Positions 52,265 to 62,463 are shown, numbered from the stretch's first letter. The stretch: DNA of 64,000 bases from Xenorhabdus ehlersii (GCF_003610465.1 NZ_RAQI01000003.1:460954-524953), one strand, 5' to 3'. Made by a program: numbers and translations. The notes: a model not told the origin generated them from the sequence alone.

Positions 52265-52381
52265 ATGTGCTTTCAGGGAGACACCTTGTAATAGCAAGTA
52301 TGTATCTCAAATAAGGCACGACATTGCTCACATTGCTTCCAGTATTTTTATTAGCCGGCTCGGGTGCCGGCTACTTTTTTT
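52265..52381 (+). ncRNA. ryhB: RyhB small RNA
   Basis: The stretch GGCACGACATTGCTCACA then TTGCTTCCAGTATT is the conserved core of RyhB, including its target-pairing seed. It is followed by a strong terminator: TAGCCGGC (52352-52359) pairs with GCCGGCTA (52366-52373), then CTTTTTTT. RyhB is an Hfq-dependent, Fur-repressed sRNA that shuts down iron-using proteins such as SodB when iron is scarce. The gene is about 117 bases, between sapA and pspF, not at the yhhX locus of E. coli; the 5' end is inferred from the promoter. Confidence 0.9.
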
Positions 52382-52401
52382 CTACTATCTTCTTTATCTG
52401 T

Positions 52402-53409
52402 CTACTCTACCTTGCCATTAACATCAATACCGTATTTTTTGATTAACCCGCGGAACTGGTGGTAAGTCAAATTAAGTTTGTCAGCGGCCTTTTTCTGATT
52501 AAATTGGCTTTCTGTCAAAGCTTGTATGATTAAACTCTTTTCGCTGTCGTTTTGCCACTGTCTTAAATCGAGAGGTAATTTGGGAAGGAATTCATTGATC
52601 ATCTTACTCTCAGTGGATGGGAGAACAGTTTGCTGTGATGGTGAAAAGGGGTTGATGACGATCGTGTTTAATTCATTTTCACTATTACCATGCCGATAAA
52701 TAGAGCGTTCGATGACATTTTTTAATTCGCGAACATTTCCAGGCCAGTGGTAGGAAAGTAACTGTTGTTTGGCTTCGTCAGTAAATCCGGGGAAAAATGG
52801 CAGATCTAACTCACGGCACATCTGAATCGCAAAATTCTGTGCCAGTAACATAATATCCTGTTGCCGTTGGCGCAGTGGTGGGATATGAACCACGTCGAAC
52901 GCGAGTCTGTCGAGCAAATCAGACCTGAATTTCCCACGGGCAGCCATGACAGGTAAATCTTCGTTGGTGGCACAGATCAAGCGTACATCAACTTGTAATG
53001 ACTGAGTACCGCCAACACGCTCCAGGTGACCATATTCAATGACACGCAGTAATTTCTCCTGTACTTGCATGGGGGCAGTAGCGAGTTCGTCAAGAAACAA
53101 GGTTCCGCTGTCGGCTCGCTCAAAGCGCCCTTGGTGTTTTGAACGAGCACCCGTGAATGCACCCGCCTCATGACCAAATAGTTCTGAGTCAAGCAGATTT
53201 TCATTGAGTGCTGCACAGTTCAGGGAAATGAAAGGGCCTTGCCAACGTGGAGAAAGATAGTGTAAACGTCGGGCAATTAACTCCTTACCTGTTCCTCGTT
53301 CTCCCAGAACTAAAACAGGTTTGTTCAACTTCGCTAATGCGGAGACTTGTTCCAAAATTTCAATAAAACAATTTGCTTCACCTAATAGGTTGTCAATGAA
53401 CTGGGGCAT
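52402..53409 (-). CDS. pspF: Psp operon transcriptional activator PspF
   Basis: PspF is a sigma-54 enhancer-binding AAA+ activator that drives pspA and is held inactive by PspA. The ATG at 53409 (MPQFIDNLLGEAN) gives 335 residues; the TTG at 53424 lacks a ribosome site. Walker A GERGTGKE, the sigma-54-contacting GAFTGA loop (GHEAGAFTGARSKH), Walker B GTLFLDE and a C-terminal Fis-type HTH (NQKKAADKLNLTYHQFRGLIKKYGI) are present. There is no N-terminal receiver, as expected. It is divergent from pspA. Confidence 0.95.
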   Translation of the reverse strand: MPQFIDNLLGEANCFIEILEQVSALAKLNKPVLVLGERGTGKELIARRLHYLSPRWQGPFISLNCAALNENLLDSELFGHEAGAFTGARSKHQGRFERADSGTLFLDELATAPMQVQEKLLRVIEYGHLERVGGTQSLQVDVRLICATNEDLPVMAARGKFRSDLLDRLAFDVVHIPPLRQRQQDIMLLAQNFAIQMCRELDLPFFPGFTDEAKQQLLSYHWPGNVRELKNVIERSIYRHGNSENELNTIVINPFSPSQQTVLPSTESKMINEFLPKLPLDLRQWQNDSEKSLIIQALTESQFNQKKAADKLNLTYHQFRGLIKKYGIDVNGKVE

Positions 53410-53443
53410 GGTATTTTTCGCCAAAAATTGGTTAATTTGACTA

Positions 53444-53460
53444 AGTTAGCTAATTGTAAT
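53444..53460. promoter_or_regulatory. Probable PspF upstream activating site
   Basis: The reverse complement of this 17-base stretch, ATTACAATTAGCTAACT, resembles the E. coli UAS element AGTGTAATTCGCTAACT at 13 of 17 positions. It lies between pspF and the sigma-54 promoter, about 75 bases upstream of the -24 element, and could also mediate PspF autoregulation. Confidence 0.5.
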
Positions 53461-53518
53461 AAAAAAGCAAAGAAAAAATTATATTAGTAATTTCAATTGG
53501 ATAAGAAAAACAAAAAAG

Positions 53519-53537
53519 TTGGCATGTATCTTGTATT
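53519..53537 (+). promoter_or_regulatory. Sigma-54 promoter of pspABC
   Basis: TTGGCATGTATCTTGTATT closely follows the E. coli pspA promoter (TTGGCACGCAAATTGTATT), with the -24 GG at 53521-53522 and the -12 GT at 53533-53534, ten bases between. Confidence 0.85.
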
Positions 53538-53627
53538 TAGTTAAGTGCCTTACCGTGTATCTTATATCCGTATTTAACAATACACAGGCATAACATATAT
53601 ACATTCTAATGAAAGAGGTTTATGACT

Positions 53628-54299
53628 ATGGGGATTTTTTCTCGTTTTGCTGATATCGTGAATGCCAATATCTCTTCTCTGCTGGATAAAGCAGAAGATC
53701 CACAGAAAATGATCCGCTTGATGATTCAGGAAATGGAAGACACACTGGTGGAAATCCGCTCGACTTCTGCCCGTACCCTGGCAGAGAAAAAGCAGCTTTT
53801 GCGCCGTATCAACATGGGTGAAAACCAAATCGATGGCTGGCAAGAGAAAGCTGAATTGGCACTAAGCAAGGGTAAAGAAGATTTAGCGCGTGCAGCGTTA
53901 ATTGAAAAACAGAAAGTCAGTAGCTTAGTTGAAACGCTAACACACGAATTGTCCATTCTGGATGAGACACTGGAACGCATCAAAGGCGAAGTGACTGAGC
54001 TGGAAAATAAATTGACAGAAGCGCGTGCGAGACAACAATCATTGGCACTGCGTCATCAGGCCGCAGCATCTTCGCGCCAGGTACGCCGTCAGTTGGATAG
54101 TGGTAAAATCGATGAGGCAATGGCGCGCTTCGAACAGTTTGAACGCCGGATAGATCATATGGAAGCGGAAGCAGAAGCTTTTGGATTAGGTAAACAGAAA
54201 TCACTCGATCAGCAATTTGCAGAATTGAAGGCAGATGATGAAATCAGTGCACAATTAGCGGCCTTGAAAGCTAAAATGAATATCAAAGATTCTCAATGA
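53628..54299 (+). CDS. pspA: Phage shock protein A
   Basis: PspA is a bacterial ESCRT-III-like protein that inhibits PspF and, on membrane stress, assembles on the inner membrane to limit proton leakage. Start at 53628 ([11 protein letters not shown]) has GAGG nine bases upstream; an ATG six bases earlier is too close. The 223 residues are almost all coiled coil, with the N-terminal amphipathic membrane helix [20 protein letters not shown]. It heads the operon downstream of the sigma-54 promoter. Confidence 0.96.
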   Translation: MGIFSRFADIVNANISSLLDKAEDPQKMIRLMIQEMEDTLVEIRSTSARTLAEKKQLLRRINMGENQIDGWQEKAELALSKGKEDLARAALIEKQKVSSLVETLTHELSILDETLERIKGEVTELENKLTEARARQQSLALRHQAAASSRQVRRQLDSGKIDEAMARFEQFERRIDHMEAEAEAFGLGKQKSLDQQFAELKADDEISAQLAALKAKMNIKDSQ

Positions 54300-54331
54300 T
54301 GACATATGTCATACATAACTAAGGAAAGATA

Positions 54332-54559
54332 ATGGGCTATATATTTCTTGGTATCCCGCTGATCATTTTTGTGCTTTTTGTCTTACCCATTTGGTTGTGG
54401 CTGCATTACAGCAACCGCAACAGCAATCGGGATCAGTTAGGGAACAGTGAAATTCAGCGTTTAGAACAGTTGACCGAGAATGCCAGGCGTATGCAAGAAC
54501 GGATCAAAACGTTAGAAGATATCCTTGACGCAGAGCATCCAAATTGGAGACAGTCATAA
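54332..54559 (+). CDS. pspB: Phage shock protein B
   Basis: PspB is a small inner-membrane sensor that with PspC releases PspF from PspA. The 75 residues comprise one N-terminal membrane helix (IFLGIPLIIFVLFVLPIWLWL) and a cytoplasmic helix with a leucine-zipper-like EIQRLEQLTENARRMQERIKTLEDIL. The stop overlaps the pspC start (TAATG). Confidence 0.94.
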   Translation: MGYIFLGIPLIIFVLFVLPIWLWLHYSNRNSNRDQLGNSEIQRLEQLTENARRMQERIKTLEDILDAEHPNWRQS

Positions 54560-54921
54560 TGTCAAATCAATACCGTCGAAAATTTTATCGTCTGCCAGAG
54601 CAGGGGGTAGTTAAAGGAGTTTGTGCCGGGCTGGCAGACTATTTTGACGTACCCGCTCCGCTTATTCGTACTATCGCGGTATTATCGCTGTTCTTTGGTC
54701 TATTTGGCATAACGGTATTGGCTTATATTATCTTAACCTTTGTCATGGATCCCGCACCTGCGGGATATTCAGCAGAGGAAAAGTATAGAGGGCCATCATC
54801 ACAGAAGATGTTGGACGAAATAGATTACCAATTGAAGACAAGCGAAGCACGTTTGCGTCAAATGGAACGCTATGTGACTTCTGATACTTACAATGTGCGC
54901 AGCCGTTTCCGCCAGCTCTGA
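54559..54921 (+). CDS. pspC: Phage shock protein C
   Basis: PspC is the inner-membrane partner of PspB in stress sensing. The ATG at 54559 (MSNQYRRKFYRLPEQGVVKGVCAG) gives 120 residues. A PspC domain (GVCAGLADYFDVPAPLIRTIAVLSLFFG) with one or two membrane segments is followed by a charged C-terminal helix. No pspD or pspE follows; the next gene is ycjX, 110 bases on. Confidence 0.94.
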   Translation: MSNQYRRKFYRLPEQGVVKGVCAGLADYFDVPAPLIRTIAVLSLFFGLFGITVLAYIILTFVMDPAPAGYSAEEKYRGPSSQKMLDEIDYQLKTSEARLRQMERYVTSDTYNVRSRFRQL

Positions 54922-55031
54922 GCGCAGTGGATAGCATGGGATCTGGTCTGTAACAGCGGAAATAAGATTAAATTTTGCCAAGGTTACAGGCCGGATGAGA
55001 CTGATTCACGGTATTCCCATTTAGGAGAAAC

Positions 55032-56429
55032 ATGAAACGGTTGCAAAACGAACTAACAGCTCTCGTTAATCGTGGAATGGACCGTCATTTGCGACTGGCG
55101 GTAACAGGATTAAGTCGCAGTGGAAAAACCGCATTTATTACTTCCTTGGTAAACCAACTTTTGCATATTCACGGTGGAGCCAGATTGCCGCTGTTTTCTG
55201 CCGTGCGCGATGGGCGCTTGCTTGGTGTGAAGCGGGTGCCACAGCGAGATTTTGGGGTGCCTCGTTTTACCTATGATGAAAATATAACAGAATTATATGA
55301 CACACCTCCTCACTGGCCGACGCCAACGCGTGGCGTGAGTGAAATACGCTTAGCATTGCGTTATCGTTCTGAAGATTCCCTGTTTCGTTACCTCAAGGAA
55401 ACTACCACCCTTTATCTGGAAATTGTCGATTATCCGGGCGAATGGTTATTGGATTTACCCATGCTGGAACAAAACTACCTGGCGTGGTCACGGCATATGC
55501 ACGGATTACTGAAAGGGGAAAGGGCGAATTGGGCTAAGTCATGGTTAGCGTTATGTCAGCAATGTGATCCACTAGCGCCTGCTGATGAAAATTTACTTGC
55601 TAAAATCGCTCAGGCTTATACGGATTACCTGCATCAATGTAAGCAGCAGGGTTTTTACTTTATCCAACCTGGCCGTTTTATCTTGCCGGGTGATCTGGCG
55701 GGAGCACCCGCGCTGCAATTTTTCCCGTGGCCAGATATTGACAGGATCGGGGAACCACAACTGGCAAGGGCGGATAAACACACCAACATAGGCATGTTGC
55801 GCGAGCGTTTTGCTTATTATTGTGATCATATCGTTAAAGTGTTTTATAAAGAGCATTTTCTGCGTTTTGATCGGCAGATAGTTTTGGTGGATTGCTTGCA
55901 ACCATTGAATAGTGGCCCGCAAGCATTCAATGATATGCGGCTTGCATTGACACAACTTATGCAGAGTTTTCATTATGGTAAACGAACACTGTTTCGTCGT
56001 TTATTCTCGCCTTGCATCGATAAATTGCTGTTTGCTGCTAGCAAAGCTGATCATATTACGCCAGATCAACATGCCAATCTCGTTTCACTCTTACAACAAT
56101 TGGTACAGGAAGCGTGGCAAAATGCAGCGTTTGAAGGGATCAGCATGGATTGTGTGGGACTTGCATCTGTTCAGGCAACAGAGAGCGGCATTGTTATGCA
56201 TAAAGGTGAAAAAATCCCTGCTATCAAGGGCAATCGCTTGTCAGATGATAAGTTATTGACATTTTTTCCGGGAGAAGTGCCACAGCGCTTGCCGAATAGT
56301 GAATTCTGGCAAAAACAGGGGTTTAATTTCGAATCCTTCCGGCCAAAACCCGTCGATGTTAACACACCGTTACCCCATATTCGCATGGATAGCGTGATGG
56401 AATTTTTATTGGGAGACAAACTAACATGA
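55032..56429 (+). CDS. ycjX: YcjX family P-loop protein (DUF463)
   Basis: YcjX is a GTPase-like stress protein of the Psp regulon with no settled function. The 465 residues match E. coli YcjX. A Walker A motif, [11 protein letters not shown], lies near residue 26, and later segments include [12 protein letters not shown] (Walker B/switch-like) and [11 protein letters not shown] (base-recognition-like). AGGAG precedes the ATG, and the stop overlaps ycjF by ATGA, so the pair is co-translated behind pspABC. Confidence 0.9.
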   Translation: MKRLQNELTALVNRGMDRHLRLAVTGLSRSGKTAFITSLVNQLLHIHGGARLPLFSAVRDGRLLGVKRVPQRDFGVPRFTYDENITELYDTPPHWPTPTRGVSEIRLALRYRSEDSLFRYLKETTTLYLEIVDYPGEWLLDLPMLEQNYLAWSRHMHGLLKGERANWAKSWLALCQQCDPLAPADENLLAKIAQAYTDYLHQCKQQGFYFIQPGRFILPGDLAGAPALQFFPWPDIDRIGEPQLARADKHTNIGMLRERFAYYCDHIVKVFYKEHFLRFDRQIVLVDCLQPLNSGPQAFNDMRLALTQLMQSFHYGKRTLFRRLFSPCIDKLLFAASKADHITPDQHANLVSLLQQLVQEAWQNAAFEGISMDCVGLASVQATESGIVMHKGEKIPAIKGNRLSDDKLLTFFPGEVPQRLPNSEFWQKQGFNFESFRPKPVDVNTPLPHIRMDSVMEFLLGDKLT

Positions 56430-57514
56430 CCGAACCGTTGAAACCGCGAATGGATTTTGACGATCTTGTACAAACAGCGTCCGAACCACCACTAAAAGCA
56501 AAAAAAGAATTCACTGGGCAGGAAAAAGAATTCTATCCGGTTATGTCAGAACTAGAAGTGGAAGAGAAGGAAAGCGAATTTGAAGGTGCGGTGAATGCAG
56601 CACTGAAACCGAAACACAGTTTTTGGCGAAAAGTTTTTTCCGGTGCTGTACTGCTGTTGGGGATGAGTGTTGCCGCACAGTGTGTTCAGTGGATATACCA
56701 GGCATGGCAGCAGCATGATTGGATTGCTCTGGGGATCGCAGCGGCAGGCAGCATGATTGTGTTGGCGGGTATAGGCAGTGTGATCAAAGAATGGCGACGC
56801 CTTTACTATTTGCGGCAGCGTACAGAAGAGCGAGATACTGCAAAAACGCTATTGCAAAGCCACGGCATCGGCAAGGGAAAACAATTTTGTGAAAAATTAG
56901 CAGAACAGGCCGGAATTGATCAACAACATCCAGCATTACAGCGTTGGCAGGCTGCTGTGCATGAAACCCACAATGATCGTGAAATTGTCATGCTGTACAG
57001 TAAATTAGTTCAGCCGGTCTTGGATATACAAGCCAGGCAAGAGATCAGCCGCTCAGCTGCGGAATCAGTTTTGATGATCGCGGTCAGTCCATTGGCTATC
57101 GTGGATATGGCTTTTATTGCGTGGAGAAACATTCGACTCATTAATCGTATTGCAGTGCTTTATGGCATCGAGTTAGGTTATTTCAGCCGCATTCGCTTAT
57201 TTCGGCTAGTATTGCTGAATATTGCCTTTGCAGGAGCATCAGAATTAGTCAGAGAAGTGGGTATGGACTGGTTGTCACAGGACATTGCAGCTCGTCTTTC
57301 TGCACGTGCTGCACAAGGGATTGGTGCAGGGTTGCTTACAGCCCGTTTGGGCATCAAGGCAATGGAATTATGTCGGCCTTTGCCATGGATTGATGGAGAT
57401 AAACCGAAGTTAGGAGATTTTCGTCACCAATTACTTACTCAGCTTAAAAGTACGTTACCAATGAAAAACAAAAGAACAGCCAAAGATACAGATACCGGCA
57501 AAGTAACAAATTAA
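56426..57514 (+). CDS. ycjF: Inner membrane protein YcjF (DUF697)
   Basis: YcjF is an inner-membrane protein always found beside ycjX and co-induced with psp. Of its 362 residues, the N-terminal 70 are polar, then two helices ([22 protein letters not shown] and [23 protein letters not shown]) are followed by a cytoplasmic region and the DUF697 domain. The role is unknown; the gene fusion-like coupling with ycjX suggests a shared complex. Confidence 0.9.
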   Translation: MTEPLKPRMDFDDLVQTASEPPLKAKKEFTGQEKEFYPVMSELEVEEKESEFEGAVNAALKPKHSFWRKVFSGAVLLLGMSVAAQCVQWIYQAWQQHDWIALGIAAAGSMIVLAGIGSVIKEWRRLYYLRQRTEERDTAKTLLQSHGIGKGKQFCEKLAEQAGIDQQHPALQRWQAAVHETHNDREIVMLYSKLVQPVLDIQARQEISRSAAESVLMIAVSPLAIVDMAFIAWRNIRLINRIAVLYGIELGYFSRIRLFRLVLLNIAFAGASELVREVGMDWLSQDIAARLSARAAQGIGAGLLTARLGIKAMELCRPLPWIDGDKPKLGDFRHQLLTQLKSTLPMKNKRTAKDTDTGKVTN

Positions 57515-57642
57515 TAGCGTTTGTCATACCAGAGTGACATCTTGTTTTCTTGTAAACTTTTGCTGACAAGGGCTTCATCTATTGGATAGTAACGGGTAAC
57601 ATTTCAGACAGTTAAGAACATCGTGTAAATAAGGTCAGAAAA

Positions 57643-59224
57643 ATGCGATTGGAAGTTACTTGTCAGGATCGAATTGGGTTAACCCGCGAATTACTTGATT
57701 TACTGGTTTTACGAAATATTGACCTGAAAGGAATTGAAATTTCTCCTACACGTCGTATTTACCTTAATTTCACTCAAATTGATTTCAATATTTTCCGTGA
57801 GTTGATGGCAGAAATTCGCCGTATCAATGGCGTCATTGATGTCAGAACAGTTGCCTTTATGCCGTCAGAGAAAGAGCATAGGGCGATGTGGATGCTGTTG
57901 GAATCAGTTCCTGAACCTATCTTTTCTATTGATATGAAAGGCAATGTTGAACTGGCTAACTCCGCGGCTTTGGCATTGTTTGGTGTCAGTAAAGAAAAAA
58001 TTAGCCAAAAAAACATTGGTCATTTGATTAGCAATTACAATTTCCTTAGCTGGCTTGAAAGTGAGCATCATCAACTACATTCAGCACAACTATCCATTAA
58101 AGGGCAAGATTATGGAATGAATATTATTCCTATGCAATTAACGGATGAAAATCAGGTTGTTAGGTGTGTAGGAGCTGTAATTATGTTGCGTTCTGGTGAA
58201 CACCATCCTGAATCACCACGCAAAAAATTAACCGTAAATGATGATGACGCTTTTGAACAGATTATTGCTGTCAGCCCTAAAATGATTCATGTCGTTGAGC
58301 AGGCCCGTAAAATGGCAATTCTTGATGCGTCCTTGTTGCTTGTCGGTGAGACAGGAACGGGAAAAGATGAATTTGCTAAAGCTTGTCATTTGCGCAGTGC
58401 AAGGGGAAAACAGCCTTTTCTTGGATTAAATTGTGCTTCCATGCCGGATGATGTTGTAGAAAGCGAACTGTTTGGTTATGCGGCGGGAGCCTATCCCAAT
58501 GCATTGGAAGGTAAAAAAGGTTTTTTTTGAACAAGCTAACGGTGGGACGGTTTTATTAGATGAAATTGGTGAAATGTCGCCGCAGATGCAGATAAAATTA
58601 CTTCGTTTCTTGAATGATGGAACTTTCCGTCGTGTCGGTGAAGAAAATGAAGTTAAGGTGAATGTCCGAATCATTTGCGCCACTCAGAAAAACTTAATTG
58701 AGTTGGTACAAAAAGGAGAGTTCCGTGAAGATCTCTATTATCGGTTAAATGTCTTAACCATCACATTACCTCCTTTGCGGGAACGTCAGGCGGATATCAT
58801 GCCATTGACGGACTATTTTGTAACACGTTTTGCGCAAGAACAGGGCTTGCATAAACCTAAGTTCTCTGCTGACTTAGAGCAATTTTTGTGTGGTTATCAT
58901 TGGCCAGGCAATGTCAGACAGCTTCGCAATGCGATATATCAGGCATTGACTCAACTTGAGAATAATAAGCTAAGCCCGCAGGATATCCGGCTACCTGAAC
59001 CAGAGGCTGAAGTAACATTTAATGAAGATATTCTGGTGGGTTCTTTGGATGAAATCAGCAAGCGTTTTGAACGCTCTGTGTTGACACGTCTTTATCGTCA
59101 TTATCCCAGTACGCGTAAGCTGGCAAAACGGCTTGGCGTTTCTCACACGGCAATAGCTAATAAATTACGCGAGTATGGACTGAGTGGTAAGAAACACTTA
59201 GTTGAACATGAAGACGATGAATAA
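57643..59224 (+). CDS. tyrR: Transcriptional regulator TyrR, frame broken by a T8 run
   Basis: TyrR controls aromatic amino acid synthesis and transport; in Photorhabdus it has also been tied to stlA expression. The first frame (ACT domain MRLEVTCQDRIGLTREL, PAS domain, Walker A GETGTGKDEFAK) ends at TGA 58530 after KGKKGFF. The second frame resumes with FFEQANGGTVLLDEIGEMSP and runs to 59224 through the AAA+ core and C-terminal HTH (STRKLAKRLGVSHTAIANKLREYGL). Removing one T from the eight-T run at 58521-58528 restores one protein of about 526 residues. As written, only a 295-residue product lacking Walker B and the DNA-binding domain is made. TyrR normally lacks the GAFTGA loop, as here. 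Confidence 0.92.
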
Positions 59225-59272
59225 TAACTGAAATATTACTGCGTTTAACAATATATTATATATAAAATAAGA

Positions 59273-59313
59273 TGGCGACGATAAAATAATTAATTGTGAT
59301 TTTATCGTCGCCA
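59273..59313. terminator. Long hairpin between tyrR and tpx
   Basis: A perfect 15-base stem (TGGCGACGATAAAAT at 59273-59287 with ATTTTATCGTCGCCA at 59299-59313) lies between convergent stops; probably a shared terminator. Confidence 0.75.
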
Positions 59314-59386
59314 GGAAATAAGCTTTAAAGACTAAGTCTTAAAAAATGCGTTGCTGTGTTAAAAAACAAAAGCAATTATAAAATAA

Positions 59387-59890
59387 TTATTTCAATGCGG
59401 CTAATGCGCTGTCATAATCAGGTTCATTGGTGATTTCATCGACCAATTGGCTATAAATAACTTGGTTATTTTCATCCAAAATAATAACAGCGCGAGCAGT
59501 CAGTCCACCTAATGGACCTTCGCTTATTGCAACGCCGTAATCTTCCTGAAATTTCCCGCCACGCAGTGTAGAAAGCGTGACAACATTAGACAGACCTTCA
59601 GAACCACAGAAACGAGACTGAGCAAAAGGCAAGTCTGCTGAAATGCACAGTACGACAGTATTATCTAATTCGCTGGCAAGTTGGTTGAATTTACGGACAG
59701 ATGTGGCACAAACACCGGTGTCAATGCTTGGGAAAATATTAAGCACTTTACGTTTACCTGCGTAGTGGCTCAATGTTACATCAGCAAGATCTTTAGCGAC
59801 TAGCGTGAATTCTTTTGCTGTCTGACCTGCTTGTGGAAAATCTCCGTTAACGGTGATATCACCACCTTGAAACTTGACTGTTTGTGTCAT
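59387..59890 (-). CDS. tpx: Thiol peroxidase Tpx
   Basis: Tpx is a thioredoxin-dependent atypical 2-Cys peroxiredoxin that reduces lipid and hydrogen peroxides. The 167 residues carry the peroxidatic Cys in [15 protein letters not shown] and the resolving Cys in [20 protein letters not shown] precedes the ATG. It converges with tyrR, as in E. coli. Confidence 0.96.
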   Translation of the reverse strand: MTQTVKFQGGDITVNGDFPQAGQTAKEFTLVAKDLADVTLSHYAGKRKVLNIFPSIDTGVCATSVRKFNQLASELDNTVVLCISADLPFAQSRFCGSEGLSNVVTLSTLRGGKFQEDYGVAISEGPLGGLTARAVIILDENNQVIYSQLVDEITNEPDYDSALAALK

Positions 59891-60121
59891 GGTTTAATCC
59901 CTCTATAAAGTAAACTACGCCGTCAGTGTAAAGGAATAGTGGGATCTTGCCCACAAAAATAGATGCAATATTCATGAAATACTCTCCCTTCCTTTAATTA
60001 ACAATGTCTTATAATTTATTTTTAGGGTAATTATTAGACAAATAAGGCAAAAATATCATCAAAATATACAATTAAGCATGAAGAAATCAGCACGAAACTT
60101 AAGTACAAACAAGGAGCAGAT

Positions 60122-61105
60122 GTGGAAACGATCTATGGCTCGGTATTTAAAGGTTCAAATGCAATTTATGCCTGTCAATTAAATGGCAAGGGCGGTATTA
60201 CGGCATTTGGGGAAGATTCACTCGTAACATCAGCGCAGCCAGTTTGGCAACATCTTGATTATAAAAATCCAGATAGTCATCAATGGATCATGAATACAAC
60301 CTTGCTGCCGTTTCCGGTAAAGGAGGGGTTAGTGAATGATAATATTCGGCCAAAGGTACTGCGTACAGGTGAAGGCACTTTGATTACCTTGAGATCGGTG
60401 AACCGCAATAATAATGCGCGCCCCGATCATCTGGTTTCGTTTCGCATCTATATTAATGACAAAATGATTATCTCCAGCCGACATCGAAAAATTCATTCCA
60501 TCGATCAAATTTTGGATGATCTGCATAACGGTGTTGGTGCGAAAAGTACGGGGAATTGGTTGGTAGAAATAGCGGGCGCCATTACTGATGAAGCTAATGA
60601 CTTTATTGAAGAGCTACATGACAACCTGATTGAGTTTGAAGATGATATTTTGGAGCAGAAAGTTCCTGGTCGTGGAGAATTAGTATTACTGCGTAAACAG
60701 TTAATCGTTCTGCGCCGATATATGGCACCACAGCGGGATATTTTTATCCGTTTGGCCAGTGAGAAATTACCCTGGATGAACGATGAAGAGCGCCGTTTAA
60801 TGCAGGAAATTGCTGACCGATTGGGAAGGGGAATCGATGATCTTGATGGTTGTATTGCCCGAACTGCAGTTCTTGCCGATGAAATCACTTCCATGATGGC
60901 GGATGCCATGAACCGCCGTACTTACATGATGTCTCTATTGGCGATGGTATTCTTGCCTACTACCTTTTTGACGGGATTATTTGGTGTCAACTTGGGGGGA
61001 ATACCAGGCAATGAGTATCGCTTTGGATTCGGTTTGTTCACTCTTTTATTGTCATTATTGATGGTGGCTTTTGCGTGGTGGTTAAGGCGAAGCAAATGGC
61101 TATAG
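60122..61105 (+). CDS. zntB: Zinc transporter ZntB (CorA family)
   Basis: ZntB is a CorA-like pentameric channel/transporter for zinc in the inner membrane. The GTG at 60122 follows AAGGAG and gives 327 residues, the E. coli length. The cytoplasmic funnel is followed by two C-terminal helices, with the pore motif GVN in FGVNLGGIPG and a basic terminus RRSKWL. FnrS lies directly downstream, as in E. coli. Confidence 0.94.
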   Translation: METIYGSVFKGSNAIYACQLNGKGGITAFGEDSLVTSAQPVWQHLDYKNPDSHQWIMNTTLLPFPVKEGLVNDNIRPKVLRTGEGTLITLRSVNRNNNARPDHLVSFRIYINDKMIISSRHRKIHSIDQILDDLHNGVGAKSTGNWLVEIAGAITDEANDFIEELHDNLIEFEDDILEQKVPGRGELVLLRKQLIVLRRYMAPQRDIFIRLASEKLPWMNDEERRLMQEIADRLGRGIDDLDGCIARTAVLADEITSMMADAMNRRTYMMSLLAMVFLPTTFLTGLFGVNLGGIPGNEYRFGFGLFTLLLSLLMVAFAWWLRRSKWL

Positions 61106-61108
61106 GGT

Positions 61109-61122
61109 TTGAGATAAATCAA
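61109..61122 (+). promoter_or_regulatory. FNR site of fnrS
   Basis: TTGAGATAAATCAA differs at one base from the FNR consensus TTGATNNNNATCAA. Its centre is about 42 bases before the inferred FnrS start, the class II activation position. Confidence 0.8.
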
Positions 61123-61157
61123 TAACTGATACCTATAATTAAGGCATTATAGGTTCC

Positions 61158-61288
61158 GCAGGTGAATACAACGTTGAACGTTGAACGTTGTGCTCCATAA
61201 TTGTAGTTTTTCTCATATTGAGTTAGTTTTGCACAGAATGATTGCTCATTAATTATGCCGATACTTGTTTTAGTATCGGCTATTTTTT
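61158..61288 (+). ncRNA. fnrS: FnrS small RNA
   Basis: The start GCAGGTGAATACAACG and the later GTTGTGCTCCATAATTGT correspond to E. coli FnrS (GCAGGUGAAUGCAACG..., GUUGCGCUCCAUAUUGU). It ends in a terminator: GCCGATACT (61257-61265) pairs with AGTATCGGC (61272-61280), then TATTTTTT. The FNR site upstream and the position after zntB agree. FnrS is an Hfq-dependent sRNA made without oxygen that represses aerobic functions such as sodB. The 5' stem here is built from three tandem AACGTTG units. Confidence 0.92.
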
Positions 61289-61326
61289 GACAGAGTGTGA
61301 GCAGCCTGGACAAAAACGGCTTATTT

Positions 61327-62220
61327 TTAAATGTTTGTCACATCAATAAACATTGATTCATCAATATTCGTTGACGATACCACTGCTTCGTTAAAAGCAT
61401 ACTCTTCCCTTTCCCCCTCACGATGTAATGGCAAGTTGACAAAGTCGAAAATAGTTTTGTCTGCCAGTTGGCTTGGGCTAACATTTTGAATGGACTTGAA
61501 AATATTTTCCACTCTGCCTGGTGTTTTCTTATCCCAATCTACCAGCATTGCTTTGATTGCTTGCCGCTGTAGGTTTTCCTGGGAACCGCATAAATTGCAA
61601 GGAATGATTGGGAATTTTTTGCTTTCCGCATACTGAATCAGGTCTGTCTCCCTGCAATATGCCAGAGGCCTTATGACGACATTACGGCCATCGTCAGAGC
61701 GTAATTTGGGTGGCATCGCTTTCATACGGGCACCATGGAACATATTCAGAAACAGCGTTTCAACGATGTCATCAAGATGATGCCCAAGTGCAATCTTTGT
61801 TGCCCCGATTTTTTCTGCAAAAGAATAGAGAGTGCCGCGACGTAGTCTTGAACACAATCCACAGGTAGTTTTGCCTTCAGGGATTTTTTCTTTAACCACT
61901 GAGTAGGTATCTTTATCGACAATGTAGTAGGGAATATCCAGGCTTTCAAAATATTGGGGTAAAATATGCTCAGGAAAACCAGGCTGTTTCTGATCAAGGT
62001 TCACTGCAACTACTTTGAATTTTATTGGTGCCGCTTTTTGCAGATTCAACAGGATATCTAACATCGCGAATGAATCTTTGCCACCACTGATACATGCCAT
62101 TACAACATCATTGTCTTCAATCATATTGTAATCAATGATGGCATTACCAACGTTCCTCCTCAGGCGTTTCTGGAGTTTGTTGAATTCAAGTGTCTCTTTT
62201 CTCGTATCTTTTTGATTCAT
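61327..62220 (-). CDS. ttcA: tRNA 2-thiocytidine(32) synthetase TtcA
   Basis: TtcA thiolates C32 of certain tRNAs using an oxygen-sensitive iron-sulfur cluster. The 297 residues contain the PP-loop [12 protein letters not shown] and two cluster motifs, [10 protein letters not shown] and [11 protein letters not shown]. The dbpA gene that separates fnrS from ttcA in E. coli is absent. The C-terminal tail after NLPLHRE is Glu/Asn-rich. Confidence 0.95.
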   Translation of the reverse strand: MNQKDTRKETLEFNKLQKRLRRNVGNAIIDYNMIEDNDVVMACISGGKDSFAMLDILLNLQKAAPIKFKVVAVNLDQKQPGFPEHILPQYFESLDIPYYIVDKDTYSVVKEKIPEGKTTCGLCSRLRRGTLYSFAEKIGATKIALGHHLDDIVETLFLNMFHGARMKAMPPKLRSDDGRNVVIRPLAYCRETDLIQYAESKKFPIIPCNLCGSQENLQRQAIKAMLVDWDKKTPGRVENIFKSIQNVSPSQLADKTIFDFVNLPLHREGEREEYAFNEAVVSSTNIDESMFIDVTNI

Positions 62221-62440
62221 TGCGACTTCTCACATTGCCGATTATACCGGTTGTAGATTTTCTATACGGATCCTTTGCAGGGGCTGGATTATACGGATTT
62301 TTCTTTTTGTTTGAAACATATCTGTGACCAACAAATTTCAACCATATACTGAGTGTTGTTGTGAAAGGACACGTTACCGTAGTTGTTAGCAATGAAGGAA
62401 GCGTTAATAGCGACTGGAAAAGTACTTACAGTCGAAAATA

Positions 62441-62463
62441 TGAGGCCAGCACTACTGGCCTCA
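62441..62463. terminator. Terminator at the 3' end of the NRPS gene
   Basis: TGAGGCCAG (62441-62449) pairs perfectly with CTGGCCTCA (62455-62463), 26 bases beyond the NRPS stop on the minus strand, followed there by TATTTTC. Confidence 0.65.

Noticed and set aside
54922..55031. A pspD gene or remnant between pspC and ycjX
   Set aside because: No ORF resembling PspD can be read in any plus-strand frame.
58472..59224. A separate sigma-54-type regulator gene starting inside tyrR
   Set aside because: It has no ribosome site, and its first residues overlap the TyrR sequence in another frame; it is the second half of tyrR after the T8 shift.
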